Shown here piece after piece: positions 7,210-15,445 of a DNA stretch of 25,882 nt; position 1 is the first letter of the stretch, and each line of letters begins with the position of its first letter. The stretch lies in the NCBI RefSeq assembly GCF_047634455.1, contig NZ_JBLIAI010000037.1, positions 1-25,882 of the forward strand, in the 5' to 3' direction. This DNA comes from Maritalea sp047634455. GTDB taxonomy: Bacteria > Pseudomonadota > Alphaproteobacteria > Rhizobiales > Devosiaceae. The translations under genes and the position numbers were made by a program. The notes under the pieces are model-generated. The model was not told where the DNA came from. It saw nothing but the letters and a program-made list of their open reading frames with translations, and ran no database searches.

Positions 7210-8330
7210 CTTCGTCAAGTAAGGTCACTTCTTTGGAAGACACAGCAAATATGGCGCCCAGTGGTCCGGACTTTGTTCTGATTGGTGGCACCGGTGACGT
7301 CGGACACCGGCTGACGCGGCTCTTGTTGGAACACACCAACAGCTCGATTACAATCGTCTCGCGCTCCGGCAACAAAGATACAAACCAGAACTCTGCAAGG
7401 GTTACTTATACCGCACTTGATGTAAAAGGCCCAAATGTTGCAGACGCGCTACCTCACAAGGCGGTTGTCATAAATCTTACCGAAGCGACGCCGCCTGAAT
7501 TTGCGGCTCAGATCGTCCAACGCGGCGGATCATTCCTAGATAGCTCCGCAACACCGGATTATGTATCAAGCCTTGCGCAGGCTATTGGCGCTGCGGACGG
7601 AACCGGAACAGGCGTTTTATGTGTTGGCACCGCGCCGGGTTTAAGCACCCTCATGGCTGCGGACTTAGCCGCAACCAATGGTGTTGTTGGCATGGAGATT
7701 GGATTGGAATTGGGCATGGGCCGCCATTATGGGCCGGCTGCAACGGAATGGTTTTTCCGGGCCCTGGGCGAAGCATATGCGGTTCGCAACAATGACCGCA
7801 TCGAAACAGTTCGACCAGGTCAAGTTCACCGCCGCTTTGTATTTGGTCAACACGAACCCGCCCGGCAGGCTCTAGGAATTGGATTTCCCGGACAGGGTAT
7901 TTTTGGCTCTTCGCTGCCAAGTCAGGGTCAAGCAGTTCAAACTTTCCTCGCCGTTGACCCGCCATACGTTACGCGCTCATTGGGGATGTTGTTGGGCCTT
8001 GGCCTCGGTCCGTGGATGGCTCAGCGCGCCCGTGGCCTTACACGCCTGATGATGCGATTGCCCGGATTGGGTGCATCGCGCACCAGAATTGTGGCAGCGG
8101 CCCAGATGGCTAACGAACAACCTAGTTCTTCCCATCATTTCACTGGCGGTGACCAGGCAGAACTTACAGCCGCGATGTTGCTCATCACCGCTTCAAGCAT
8201 TGATGGAACTCTTTCGGGCAAAAACGGTCTAACGACAATTTCTGATCATTTGACCTTGGGAAAAGCGTTGGCGCAGCTGCATGTCATTTTGCCAGATATG
8301 GAAATCAAGTTCTGGACGACATCTACGTAG
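7206..8330 (+). CDS. Saccharopine-dehydrogenase-like NAD(P) oxidoreductase
   Basis: A 374-residue cytoplasmic protein with an N-terminal Rossmann fold, FVLIGGTGDVGHRLTRLLLE at about residues 23-42, followed by a serine/arginine (IVSRSG) at the end of strand 2 that favours NADP. The segment AVVINLTEATPPEFA and LCVGTAPGLSTLMA resemble the saccharopine dehydrogenase NAD-binding family; true saccharopine dehydrogenase activity is not implied. The C-terminal GGDQAELTAAMLLITASSIDGT fits the family's substrate domain. It is translationally coupled (ATGA) to the broken membrane gene and lies about 420 nt downstream of a CueR-type promoter, an unexpected regulator for such an enzyme. Substrate unknown. 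Confidence 0.8.
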   Translation: MTSSSKVTSLEDTANMAPSGPDFVLIGGTGDVGHRLTRLLLEHTNSSITIVSRSGNKDTNQNSARVTYTALDVKGPNVADALPHKAVVINLTEATPPEFAAQIVQRGGSFLDSSATPDYVSSLAQAIGAADGTGTGVLCVGTAPGLSTLMAADLAATNGVVGMEIGLELGMGRHYGPAATEWFFRALGEAYAVRNNDRIETVRPGQVHRRFVFGQHEPARQALGIGFPGQGIFGSSLPSQGQAVQTFLAVDPPYVTRSLGMLLGLGLGPWMAQRARGLTRLMMRLPGLGASRTRIVAAAQMANEQPSSSHHFTGGDQAELTAAMLLITASSIDGTLSGKNGLTTISDHLTLGKALAQLHVILPDMEIKFWTTST

Positions 8331-8351
8331 TACCAAAGGGAAATTGGCAAT

Positions 8352-10379
8352 TCACGCATGCCATCGGAAGTCGCAGAATTCGGCTCCGCCTGCAATTGTA
8401 TTTGTGCGTTCAAGTCTGCCGCCCCACTTGGTTGCCAAAGGATAGTCAAGTTTACAGGCGGTTTGCACACACAGATCTGCCGCATCGTGGGCGATGAAGA
8501 ATTCTGCCATCGGACATTTCTGACAATCGAATGCCACCGTTTGTGGACCGCTTTGGACATCGCTCCATTGATAACTCGGGCTTCCAAAGGGAAATGTGCG
8601 AAAGAGATTTGTGGCTATTCTCAACCGCTTGGCAGGATCTTTTGTTACCGAACGTGCCATCAATAGCGGCAACTCGCCCATTCGATCGTAAAATCGCCAA
8701 CCGATCTGATAAATCAGCTCCGGGGCTTTGTGCGGATCAACATTGTTTGCCAACATGGCTTGATGCATGGCCAAGATTACAGCTGCGACATGGGTGGTAA
8801 AAACCGCGCCTGTGGTTGGCTGCACGAGAATGCTTTTCTCAAGTTTTTCATAATTCTTCCACGTTAGCTCCAGTACTTGGTCAACGGGAAACGAGCTATC
8901 TTCTTCGAGCAGAAAACGTCTTGCGTCTTTTACAAAAAGCGAGCGCCACAAACCATTATTGCTTGCAAAGCGCTCGAGTTGGCCCATTAACGCTGAGCCA
9001 ACCTGATCACCAATTGCTGCAGACGCTGATCGATCCCAAACCTGATCAATTGCATCTGCGGGCGGTAACTCGCCTAGCAACAAAAGTTCGGGCAGCATTT
9101 GATTTAATCGATCCGTCAAGTTGGTGTGCGAAAGCGCTCTGTTCGCCACCAGTTCTGCAACAAATGGTCGCGCAATCTTTTCAAATCGAACGTCAGGGGA
9201 AAGTGTAAAAATCAGCGCTTCTGCTGTAGTTAAAGCCTTAGCGTGTAACAATAGCTCGCTGGGAAATATGAAGCCGAATTCATAACCTGCCTGCATCATC
9301 TTCAAATACACTTTGGCGAAGCTTGTTTCAGTTAGTGACGAATTATAGAACTGATCGGCAAGCGTTTCAAAAACCGCTTGGAAGGCGTCCTCATCAGCAT
9401 CGGGTAACTTGTGCGTCTGGGCCACAAAGTGAGAAAATGCGCGCTTGGTTTGGCGTTGCACAACCGCCAAAAGATAAAGAATGAACCGGTTACTCTGTGC
9501 TGGGGTAAGTCGACCGACCATGCCAAAGTCCATTAGCGCAAATGTTCCATCGCCGTAAAAGCGAATGTTTCCTGGATGCAGGTCCGCGTGAAAATAGCCA
9601 TCTGAGACAAACATTCTCAGGAGCACCTCAACCAGATGCGTAACCAGTGTCTCGCGCGTCGTGGTGTCCAGTTCCGCCTTCATTTTGGTAAGCGATAGAC
9701 CATTAACCCAGTCCATGGTCAGTATTGTGGTGGACGTATAATCCCAATAAACCGACGGAAGTTTGACATACTGAAGGTCAAAAAGATTTTGCGCGAACGT
9801 TTCAATCGAGTGACCCTCGGCTGCAAAATCAAGTTCGTCCAAAGTATAATTTTTAAACTCACGGACAAAAGCTGGCAGATTTGCGCGATTTGTTCGGCCG
9901 GGCGAAAGGCGCGCTAACCACCGAACGCCCATATCCAAAATTTCAAGATCACGAATGACGTCGTCTGCAACATTTGGACGCTGCACTTTTACCGCAACGT
10001 GCGTCCCATCGTGCAACGTTGCCTCATGTACTTGAGCGAGCGTTGCCGCCGCAATCGGTACGGGGTTGATCGTTGCGAACAACTCACTGGCTGGTTGCCC
10101 GAACTGCGCGAGCAGATGCTGAGATATTTGTTCCCATGGTACTTGGGGTTGATCCTCTTGCAGTGATGCAAGAGCGCGCGTGTATTCGCTCGGCAGCAGA
10201 TCGGAACGAGTGCTGAGAACTTGACCCAGTTTTACAAAAACAGGGCCCAGATTGATCAATTTTTCAACAAGTAAACTCGGACTATTTGAATTGCCTTTTC
10301 CGCGTTTAAACCGCCGAAGGGAAACTACTTCCCTTACGAAAAACACAACAAATTTGATCAGCCGAATGAAACTCAACAC
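8352..10379 (-). CDS. UbiB/AarF kinase fused to ATC-hydrolase-like domain
   Basis: A 675-residue protein. Residues 1 to about 440 are an ABC1/ADCK/UbiB atypical kinase. They include the KxGQ motif FVKLGQVLSTRSDLLP (about 48-63), the Ala-rich nucleotide loop AAATLAQVHEA with K131 in VAVKVQRP, and the catalytic and metal motifs HADLHPGNI and LMDFGMVGRL. UbiB proteins support quinone biosynthesis. The C-terminal region (about 500-675) ends with DCQKC, LCVQTAC, LERTNTIAGGAEFCDFRW. This pattern resembles the L-2-amino-thiazoline-4-carboxylate hydrolase family. Ordinary UbiB is about 500-550 residues with C-terminal membrane helices, which I do not see. It is the last gene of the minus-strand operon. 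Confidence 0.85.
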   Translation of the reverse strand: MLSFIRLIKFVVFFVREVVSLRRFKRGKGNSNSPSLLVEKLINLGPVFVKLGQVLSTRSDLLPSEYTRALASLQEDQPQVPWEQISQHLLAQFGQPASELFATINPVPIAAATLAQVHEATLHDGTHVAVKVQRPNVADDVIRDLEILDMGVRWLARLSPGRTNRANLPAFVREFKNYTLDELDFAAEGHSIETFAQNLFDLQYVKLPSVYWDYTSTTILTMDWVNGLSLTKMKAELDTTTRETLVTHLVEVLLRMFVSDGYFHADLHPGNIRFYGDGTFALMDFGMVGRLTPAQSNRFILYLLAVVQRQTKRAFSHFVAQTHKLPDADEDAFQAVFETLADQFYNSSLTETSFAKVYLKMMQAGYEFGFIFPSELLLHAKALTTAEALIFTLSPDVRFEKIARPFVAELVANRALSHTNLTDRLNQMLPELLLLGELPPADAIDQVWDRSASAAIGDQVGSALMGQLERFASNNGLWRSLFVKDARRFLLEEDSSFPVDQVLELTWKNYEKLEKSILVQPTTGAVFTTHVAAVILAMHQAMLANNVDPHKAPELIYQIGWRFYDRMGELPLLMARSVTKDPAKRLRIATNLFRTFPFGSPSYQWSDVQSGPQTVAFDCQKCPMAEFFIAHDAADLCVQTACKLDYPLATKWGGRLERTNTIAGGAEFCDFRWHA

Positions 10380-10486
10380 AGTCGGTTCTCCACTTCATTC
10401 TGACCTATATGCCTGTTGTTGCGAGCAAACTAGATTTCTGCTTGCGCAGGCTAGATGCCCGCAACAACGCGATTGGCAGCTTGGAC

Positions 10487-10975
10487 TTATCCGTGCGCGT
10501 CTTCACCTTCGGTTTCAGCGTGTTCCATCAGCTCGATCATCTCTTCTGGCACATCATCCATCGAGAAGTTCTTTTGTTCCTCGACGTTGTGGACGAACGC
10601 GGTGATATCAGCAAGTTCTTGCCCGGACAGTTCAATCACATCGCCCAGTTCGTCACGCTGCAGCATCACCATGGCTTCTGCGCCACGCCACATTTTAGCT
10701 GCAAATTCAAATGGATTCATTTGCGGATCCATGTCAGCGGCGTTTAGTGATGGTGCATCTTCGCCACCAAGTCCATTAATGCTGTGGCAGACGACGCAGC
10801 CTTTTGAACCGAACAGCTTTCGGCCATTCTCAACATCCATACTCGGAATAACCAAACCTGGTGCTACCATTTTCGGTTGTGCTGATTGTGCAAATGCAGC
10901 GTCGGCAAACGATAGTGTTGCCAATGTGCTCGTTATCGCCAACACCAGTGTTGGTATGTATTTAGCGTTTTTCAT
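10487..10975 (-). CDS. Periplasmic class I cytochrome c
   Basis: A 162-residue protein with a signal peptide (about 1-29, ending AAFAQ). A single haem-c attachment site, CVVCH, lies at residues 60-64. Candidate axial methionines are in FAAKMWRGAEAMVML (M95 and M102). The C-terminus is acidic (EEMIELMEHAETEGEDAHG). It should be exported by Sec and haem-loaded in the periplasm, carrying one electron. It lies 62 nt after the SHOCT gene and 107 nt before the UbiB-fusion gene on the same strand. Redox partner unknown. Confidence 0.9.
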   Translation of the reverse strand: MKNAKYIPTLVLAITSTLATLSFADAAFAQSAQPKMVAPGLVIPSMDVENGRKLFGSKGCVVCHSINGLGGEDAPSLNAADMDPQMNPFEFAAKMWRGAEAMVMLQRDELGDVIELSGQELADITAFVHNVEEQKNFSMDDVPEEMIELMEHAETEGEDAHG

Positions 10976-11037
10976 ATTGTTTCCTTTTCTAAAAAACTAG
11001 TGATCATTTGTTGCAGTTTGGCACAACTGTGTTGCTG

Positions 11038-11373
11038 CTAAGCACCCAGCTTGTGTATCATAGCGTCATATTCGGCATGGTCAATTTCACCCTTGGCCAA
11101 CCGTTCTTTGGCGATTTCTTCAGCTCTGTTGCGCGTTGCGCGTTGGTCACCATTTGATGAGCCAGAATTTCCGCGTAACAACAGTACGATGAGCAAAATG
11201 ACGACGCCCCAAAACGCGACCATCATCAAACCGCCAAACATCATGCCACCCCAACCGATGCCAGGATGCATCCATTCAACCCACTCAGTAGGCGCAGGAG
11301 TTTGGGCCAAAGCCACACTCGGAACGGCTAGCGCCGCGGCGGTGCCCGCTAAGTATGTGTAGTATTTTTTCAT
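11038..11373 (-). CDS. Small membrane protein with SHOCT domain
   Basis: A 111-residue protein. A signal sequence of about 24 residues ends VPSVALAQ. A Gly/Met/Trp-rich segment (HPGIGWGGMMFGGLMM) leads into a strong membrane helix VVILLIVLLL. The C-terminal 28 residues, AEEIAKERLAKGEIDHAEYD and following, are a classic SHOCT (short C-terminal) domain, often involved in oligomerisation. The ATG at 11373 has the ribosome site AAGGAG 8 nt upstream; the longer frame from 11457 overlaps the upstream gene and is rejected. Probably part of the operon starting at 15194. Confidence 0.88.
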   Translation of the reverse strand: MKKYYTYLAGTAAALAVPSVALAQTPAPTEWVEWMHPGIGWGGMMFGGLMMVAFWGVVILLIVLLLRGNSGSSNGDQRATRNRAEEIAKERLAKGEIDHAEYDAMIHKLGA

Positions 11374-11413
11374 TGAAGTTCTCCTTTTTAGTCTCCGAAC
11401 AATGTCGCTGACA

Positions 11414-12295
11414 TTAGATTTTGTTGATTGCTTGGGCCAAGATTGCCGACACGTCAATTTGATTGCTTTGATGGCGCACAGTGTTGCAGCTTACGACTTT
11501 ACCGGCTCCAGCATCCAAGAGCGCTTGATAAGAACCACCAGCAAAGATGGCGTGAACGCCGATGCAAGTCGGTGCCGACATGTTCGCTGCGCGCAAGTGT
11601 TTTACGGTTGCAATCATTGTTTTGGCTGATGATACGATGTCATCCACAATAACCGGCGTGTGATCATACCATTGCTCTACATTTGGCACACTTACTACTA
11701 CATTCTCGTCGCCATATCGTTTCTTTTCCAAAACCATCCAATCTGCGCCAATACCATCAGCAACTGCGCGGACCCATTGCTCACTTTCAGAATCTGGACC
11801 CACAAGAAGCGGCTTTTTGACATTGTTGGCAATCCAGTCTGCCATCACTGGCGCCGCATGTACGACCGCCGTTGGTACCGAATATATCTCTGAAAGAGAG
11901 TTTCGGCGGTGCAGGTGCGGATCAACAGTTACTAACCAATCTATTGATTGCGACACGATGCCCGCAAAATGTGTTGACGTTATGGCTTCGCCTGGTTTGA
12001 AACGCTTATCCTGCCGCATATAAGGCAAATATGGTGCCACCAGACCAACCGAATTTGCACCCAATTCCTTTGCCGTCATGGCGGCAAACATTATTGGCAA
12101 GGTTTTTTCATCTGGCCTGTCAAGCGGTGCGACCAGTATGATATCACGCCCATGCAATAATTCTGGAAGGCGAAGATATGTTTCCCCATCAGGAAAGCGG
12201 CGCGTTTCAACAAATTGCATGTCAGCTGAAAGAACGTCGCATAGACTTTGAGCAAGTGGGAAAAGTTCGGGGAATGGGATAACAATTTTTTTCAT
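11414..12295 (-). CDS. Ribose-phosphate pyrophosphokinase family protein
   Basis: A 293-residue PRPP-synthetase-like enzyme, a little shorter than housekeeping PrsA (about 315). It keeps the ATP/ribose-phosphate motifs RFPDGETYLRL, APYLPYMRQDKRF and VTVDPHLHRR, and a PRPP loop VIVDDIVSSAKTMIATVKH. The loop differs from the DTGGT type of E. coli PrsA. The ATG overlaps the stop of the AMP-phosphorylase gene (ATGA). Together with that gene it suggests conversion of nucleotide-derived ribose phosphates to or from PRPP. It is probably an accessory paralogue rather than the cell's main PRPP synthase. The precise substrate is not determinable here. Confidence 0.88.
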   Translation of the reverse strand: MKKIVIPFPELFPLAQSLCDVLSADMQFVETRRFPDGETYLRLPELLHGRDIILVAPLDRPDEKTLPIMFAAMTAKELGANSVGLVAPYLPYMRQDKRFKPGEAITSTHFAGIVSQSIDWLVTVDPHLHRRNSLSEIYSVPTAVVHAAPVMADWIANNVKKPLLVGPDSESEQWVRAVADGIGADWMVLEKKRYGDENVVVSVPNVEQWYDHTPVIVDDIVSSAKTMIATVKHLRAANMSAPTCIGVHAIFAGGSYQALLDAGAGKVVSCNTVRHQSNQIDVSAILAQAINKI

Positions 12296-13833
12296 GTCAC
12301 CACCGCAAACTTTATGATGTCCGGATTAGAATTTACATATTCACGTGCGTAATCCATCTCACCCAATGATTCAGTGTGCAAAGTAAAAACGGGCTGCCCT
12401 GATGTTAGCACATCGCCCAGTCTTACGTGCATTGTAATACCGGCTGCTTTTGCATCTGGTGCCCCTGCTAACTTTGCCGCCTTTGCGAGTTTTCTGTTAT
12501 CAATTTCCAAAACTTGTGCAGCATGCTCCGCCTCCACGGTAAAAGTGTGCGGCGCTGTTGGAGGTTCGCGCATGCCGCCTTGGGCTGCGCAAATACGCTG
12601 AAACTTTGTCCATGCGTTGCCATTTTCTAAGACTTCTTCTGCGAGCCGAATACCCGCCCCGACATGGGCGAGCTCTCCCAGTTCCAAGATAGCGCCTGCA
12701 AGCAAGATTGACCGACTGCGAAGGTCTTGAGGGGCGTCTGTTTTGTTTTGCAATACCGCAAGGACATCACGGGCCTCCAATGCGGGACCAATTCCTCGGC
12801 CAACTGGCTGTAGCCCATCGCTAATGATTATACTCGTTTTTAGGCCGAACGTGTTTGCGACGGCTGTAAGACTTTTTGCCAGATGCTCAGCCTTTTGTGT
12901 GCTTCTAACCTTTGCGGTTGGCCCAACTGGAATGTCGATCACCACATGCGTTGAACCTGCTGCGATTTTCTTTGACAAGACAGAGGCGATCAATTGCCCC
13001 TCACTATCAAGGTCCAAGGCCCGTTCGACCCTTATTAACGTGTCGTCGGCGGGGCTTAAACGAACGGCCCCTCCCCAAGCAATACAACCACCTTCAGCCT
13101 TCACAACCCGTTGCATTTGCTCAACCGACAAACTGACTGGTGCAAGGGTTTCCATTGTGTCAGCCGTACCGGCAGGCGAGGTAATGGCCCGCGACGACGT
13201 TTTGGGAATTATCAGGCCCGCAGCTGCGACGATGGCCACAACAATTGGCGTCGTCCGGTTGCCTGGCAACCCGCCCACACAATGCTTATCAACAATCGGT
13301 TGGCGTCCCCATGACAGTTGATCGCCGCTTTGCACCATGGCGTGGGTCAGTGCCACGATTTCATCGTGATTAAGGGCGCGTGCAGAACATGCGGTGATAA
13401 AGGCGGCTAATTCAACGTCAGAATACCTTTTTGCAACAATGTCTTCAATAATTGCACTGGCAGACGCGGCATCAAGCCTTTTCCCGTAAACTTTGCCGCG
13501 CACTTGATGAAATGAGGCTAGCGGCTGCGGATGACTGACCCCAATATGCCCACCTTCGTGCGCATCCAAAGCCTGCCACGTGATTTCAGCAAGGCCGATT
13601 TCGCCGTTTTCTAGCAAACCATTCTTAACATGCATTAAGCGCGCAGTTTGAGTTTTAATGCCCCTAGTCAGGAGCACACGAGCAGGAACGGAGAACCCCT
13701 CCGATTTGCACACATGACAATCCTCTCGCATAAAGACGACATGTTCATGCTGTGTTTCCACACCAATTCGCCGGGCGCGAAGTTGGCTGGTGCTCTTGTT
13801 GACGCCTATATTTTTGTCAGAAAGTTGTACCAT
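12292..13833 (-). CDS. AMP/thymidine phosphorylase family protein
   Basis: A 513-residue nucleoside/nucleotide phosphorylase of the archaeal AMP-phosphorylase type. Archaeal members cleave NMPs with phosphate to base and ribose-1,5-bisphosphate. An N-terminal extension (about 1-90) precedes the helical domain, a feature of AMP phosphorylases that ordinary DeoA lacks. Motifs include DKHCVGGLPGNRTTP, IPKTSSRAITSPAGTADTME and ISDGLQPVGRGIGPALEARD, close to the family signature. The ATG at 13833 overlaps the preceding stop by one base (TGATG); a TTG one codon earlier is unnecessary. It is coupled on both sides, to the MBL nuclease and the PRPP-synthetase homologue. Confidence 0.9.
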   Translation of the reverse strand: MVQLSDKNIGVNKSTSQLRARRIGVETQHEHVVFMREDCHVCKSEGFSVPARVLLTRGIKTQTARLMHVKNGLLENGEIGLAEITWQALDAHEGGHIGVSHPQPLASFHQVRGKVYGKRLDAASASAIIEDIVAKRYSDVELAAFITACSARALNHDEIVALTHAMVQSGDQLSWGRQPIVDKHCVGGLPGNRTTPIVVAIVAAAGLIIPKTSSRAITSPAGTADTMETLAPVSLSVEQMQRVVKAEGGCIAWGGAVRLSPADDTLIRVERALDLDSEGQLIASVLSKKIAAGSTHVVIDIPVGPTAKVRSTQKAEHLAKSLTAVANTFGLKTSIIISDGLQPVGRGIGPALEARDVLAVLQNKTDAPQDLRSRSILLAGAILELGELAHVGAGIRLAEEVLENGNAWTKFQRICAAQGGMREPPTAPHTFTVEAEHAAQVLEIDNRKLAKAAKLAGAPDAKAAGITMHVRLGDVLTSGQPVFTLHTESLGEMDYAREYVNSNPDIIKFAVVT

Positions 13834-15194
13834 CAAGTCAGCTCGACGGTTTCAAGATAGTTGGGCAACACACAATCCCATCCCAACTCAGTTTCGATTT
13901 TTTGTTGTAAAGCTTGTGCGGCCGTGGGCTCGCCATGAACGATAAAAGTTTTGCGTGGCACACTGCTAAAACCATTGAGCCAACGCATAATTTGATCGGC
14001 ATCGGCGTGCGCAGACATCATGTGTAAATTAACGACTTCGGCATTAATTGGAACATCTTGACCGTGAATCTTGACACTCTTGGCCCCATCACACATCGCT
14101 GCTCCACGGGTACCGGCAGCTTGAAAACCCGCAAACAGAATTGTGTTCCGGGCATCTGTGGCGTAATGTTTTATGTGATGCAACACACGGCCACCGGTTG
14201 CCATTCCACTGGCAGAAATGATGACCTTTGGCATCACGTTGGAATCTAATGATTTTGATTCTTCGACTGAATTTACATACCGGACGGCATCACAAGTGGC
14301 ATCGCACTCTGCGGCTGAAAGCCGGTGAATATCCAAATACTTACAAAAAATCTTGCTGGCGTTCACAGCCATTGGACTGTCAAGATAAACAGGTAAATCC
14401 GGTATCCGATCAGCAGATTTCAGCCTTTGCAAATGGTACATTATCGTCTGCGACCTGCCCACAGCAAAAGACGGAATTATGACTGAACCGCCCCGCTTTG
14501 CTGTGCGGTTTATCACGTCCGCCAGCGCTGTTTCGGGGTCTTGTTTTTCGTGCAAACGGTTTCCGTAGGTGGACTCCACCAATAAGTAATCTGCATGCAG
14601 AATTCGGGTCGGATTCACCATGGTCGCAGCATCATATTGGCCAAGATCACCTGAAAACACGATTGTTTTTCCGCCCGCATCTAAAATGACGCTGGCAGCG
14701 CCAAGAATATGCCCGGCTGGCACAAACCTAACGTCAATCTCACTGTTCAGTTGCATTGTCTTGTCAAAACCAACGGAACGAAAATGCAACAAGGATTTTT
14801 CAGCATCTTTGGTGGTGTATAAGGGCTTTGCCACTTTGTGTTTCGAGTAGCCATATTTATTGGCAAGATCGGCTTCGCGTTCGTTGAGATATCCACTGTC
14901 CCGTAAAAGGATTTTGCATAATTCATGTGTAGCGTCGGTGCAAAAAATGTCGCCCGAAAATCCGTTTTTGACGAGCGCAGGAATGTAGCCGCTATGATCA
15001 ATGTGTGCGTGGGTCAAGACGATGGCATCAATGGTGCTCGGTTCGACAGGAAACTGTTGCCAGTTTCGTTCCCGAAGCTTCTTAAAACCCTGATACATGC
15101 CGCAATCAACAAGCACACGCGTGCCGTCGAGCTCGAGTAGATATTTGGACCCGGTTACTGTTCCAGCCGCGCCAAGAAAGGATAGTTTGGGCAT
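13833..15194 (-). CDS. MBL-fold/beta-CASP RNA-processing hydrolase
   Basis: A 453-residue zinc-dependent nuclease-like protein. The metallo-beta-lactamase core has motif 2 LTHAHIDHSG, motif 3 with PAGHILGAASV, and motif 4 FSGDLG. The beta-CASP insert contains SFAVGRSQTIMYHL and SASGMATGGRVLHH. The C-terminal HADADQIMRWL and VHGEP segments are the motifs that separate RNA-acting CPSF73/YSH1-type enzymes from other MBL proteins. The ATG at 15194 has GGAGG 8 nt upstream; a longer frame to 15221 is rejected. It is the first gene of the operon, with an FNR-type box about 95 nt ahead. Role inferred: RNA degradation feeding nucleotides to the next two enzymes. Confidence 0.92.
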   Translation of the reverse strand: MPKLSFLGAAGTVTGSKYLLELDGTRVLVDCGMYQGFKKLRERNWQQFPVEPSTIDAIVLTHAHIDHSGYIPALVKNGFSGDIFCTDATHELCKILLRDSGYLNEREADLANKYGYSKHKVAKPLYTTKDAEKSLLHFRSVGFDKTMQLNSEIDVRFVPAGHILGAASVILDAGGKTIVFSGDLGQYDAATMVNPTRILHADYLLVESTYGNRLHEKQDPETALADVINRTAKRGGSVIIPSFAVGRSQTIMYHLQRLKSADRIPDLPVYLDSPMAVNASKIFCKYLDIHRLSAAECDATCDAVRYVNSVEESKSLDSNVMPKVIISASGMATGGRVLHHIKHYATDARNTILFAGFQAAGTRGAAMCDGAKSVKIHGQDVPINAEVVNLHMMSAHADADQIMRWLNGFSSVPRKTFIVHGEPTAAQALQQKIETELGWDCVLPNYLETVELT

Positions 15195-15289
15195 CTGTGA
15201 CAACCTCCAGCATCTCAACAATACATTCGAAGTGAAGAAACAACTTCAAGTCAACGCTTGAACAGTGTCAGAGGCAGGCCACATTCTCT

Positions 15290-15303
15290 TTGATCCAAAT
15301 CAA
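15290..15303. promoter_or_regulatory. FNR/FnrL-type operator
   Basis: TTGATccaaATCAA is a perfect match to the FNR/ANR/FnrL palindrome TTGAT-N4-ATCAA. It lies about 95 nt upstream of the MBL nuclease start. That distance allows a class II promoter starting near 15255 and a leader of about 60 nt. Low-oxygen activation of the minus-strand operon is therefore expected. The rest of the 15195-15445 spacer shows nothing else I can name. Confidence 0.85.
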
Positions 15304-15445
15304 CGCCTGAAGCAAATTCAAGTGAGAGTGAGTTTTTAGCATCTATTCTCACAAGTAATATGCAAAAAGGACCAAATCAAATACACAGATGCAATGCGAA
15401 CCCGGCAGTCCTATACGAACATCGAACCGATTTTGATGGCTGCAA

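Noticed and set aside
7060..7222. Continuation of the first membrane frame to 7222
   Set aside because: The sequence becomes unlike a membrane protein, while the other frame stays hydrophobic and ends in an ATGA overlap with the next gene.
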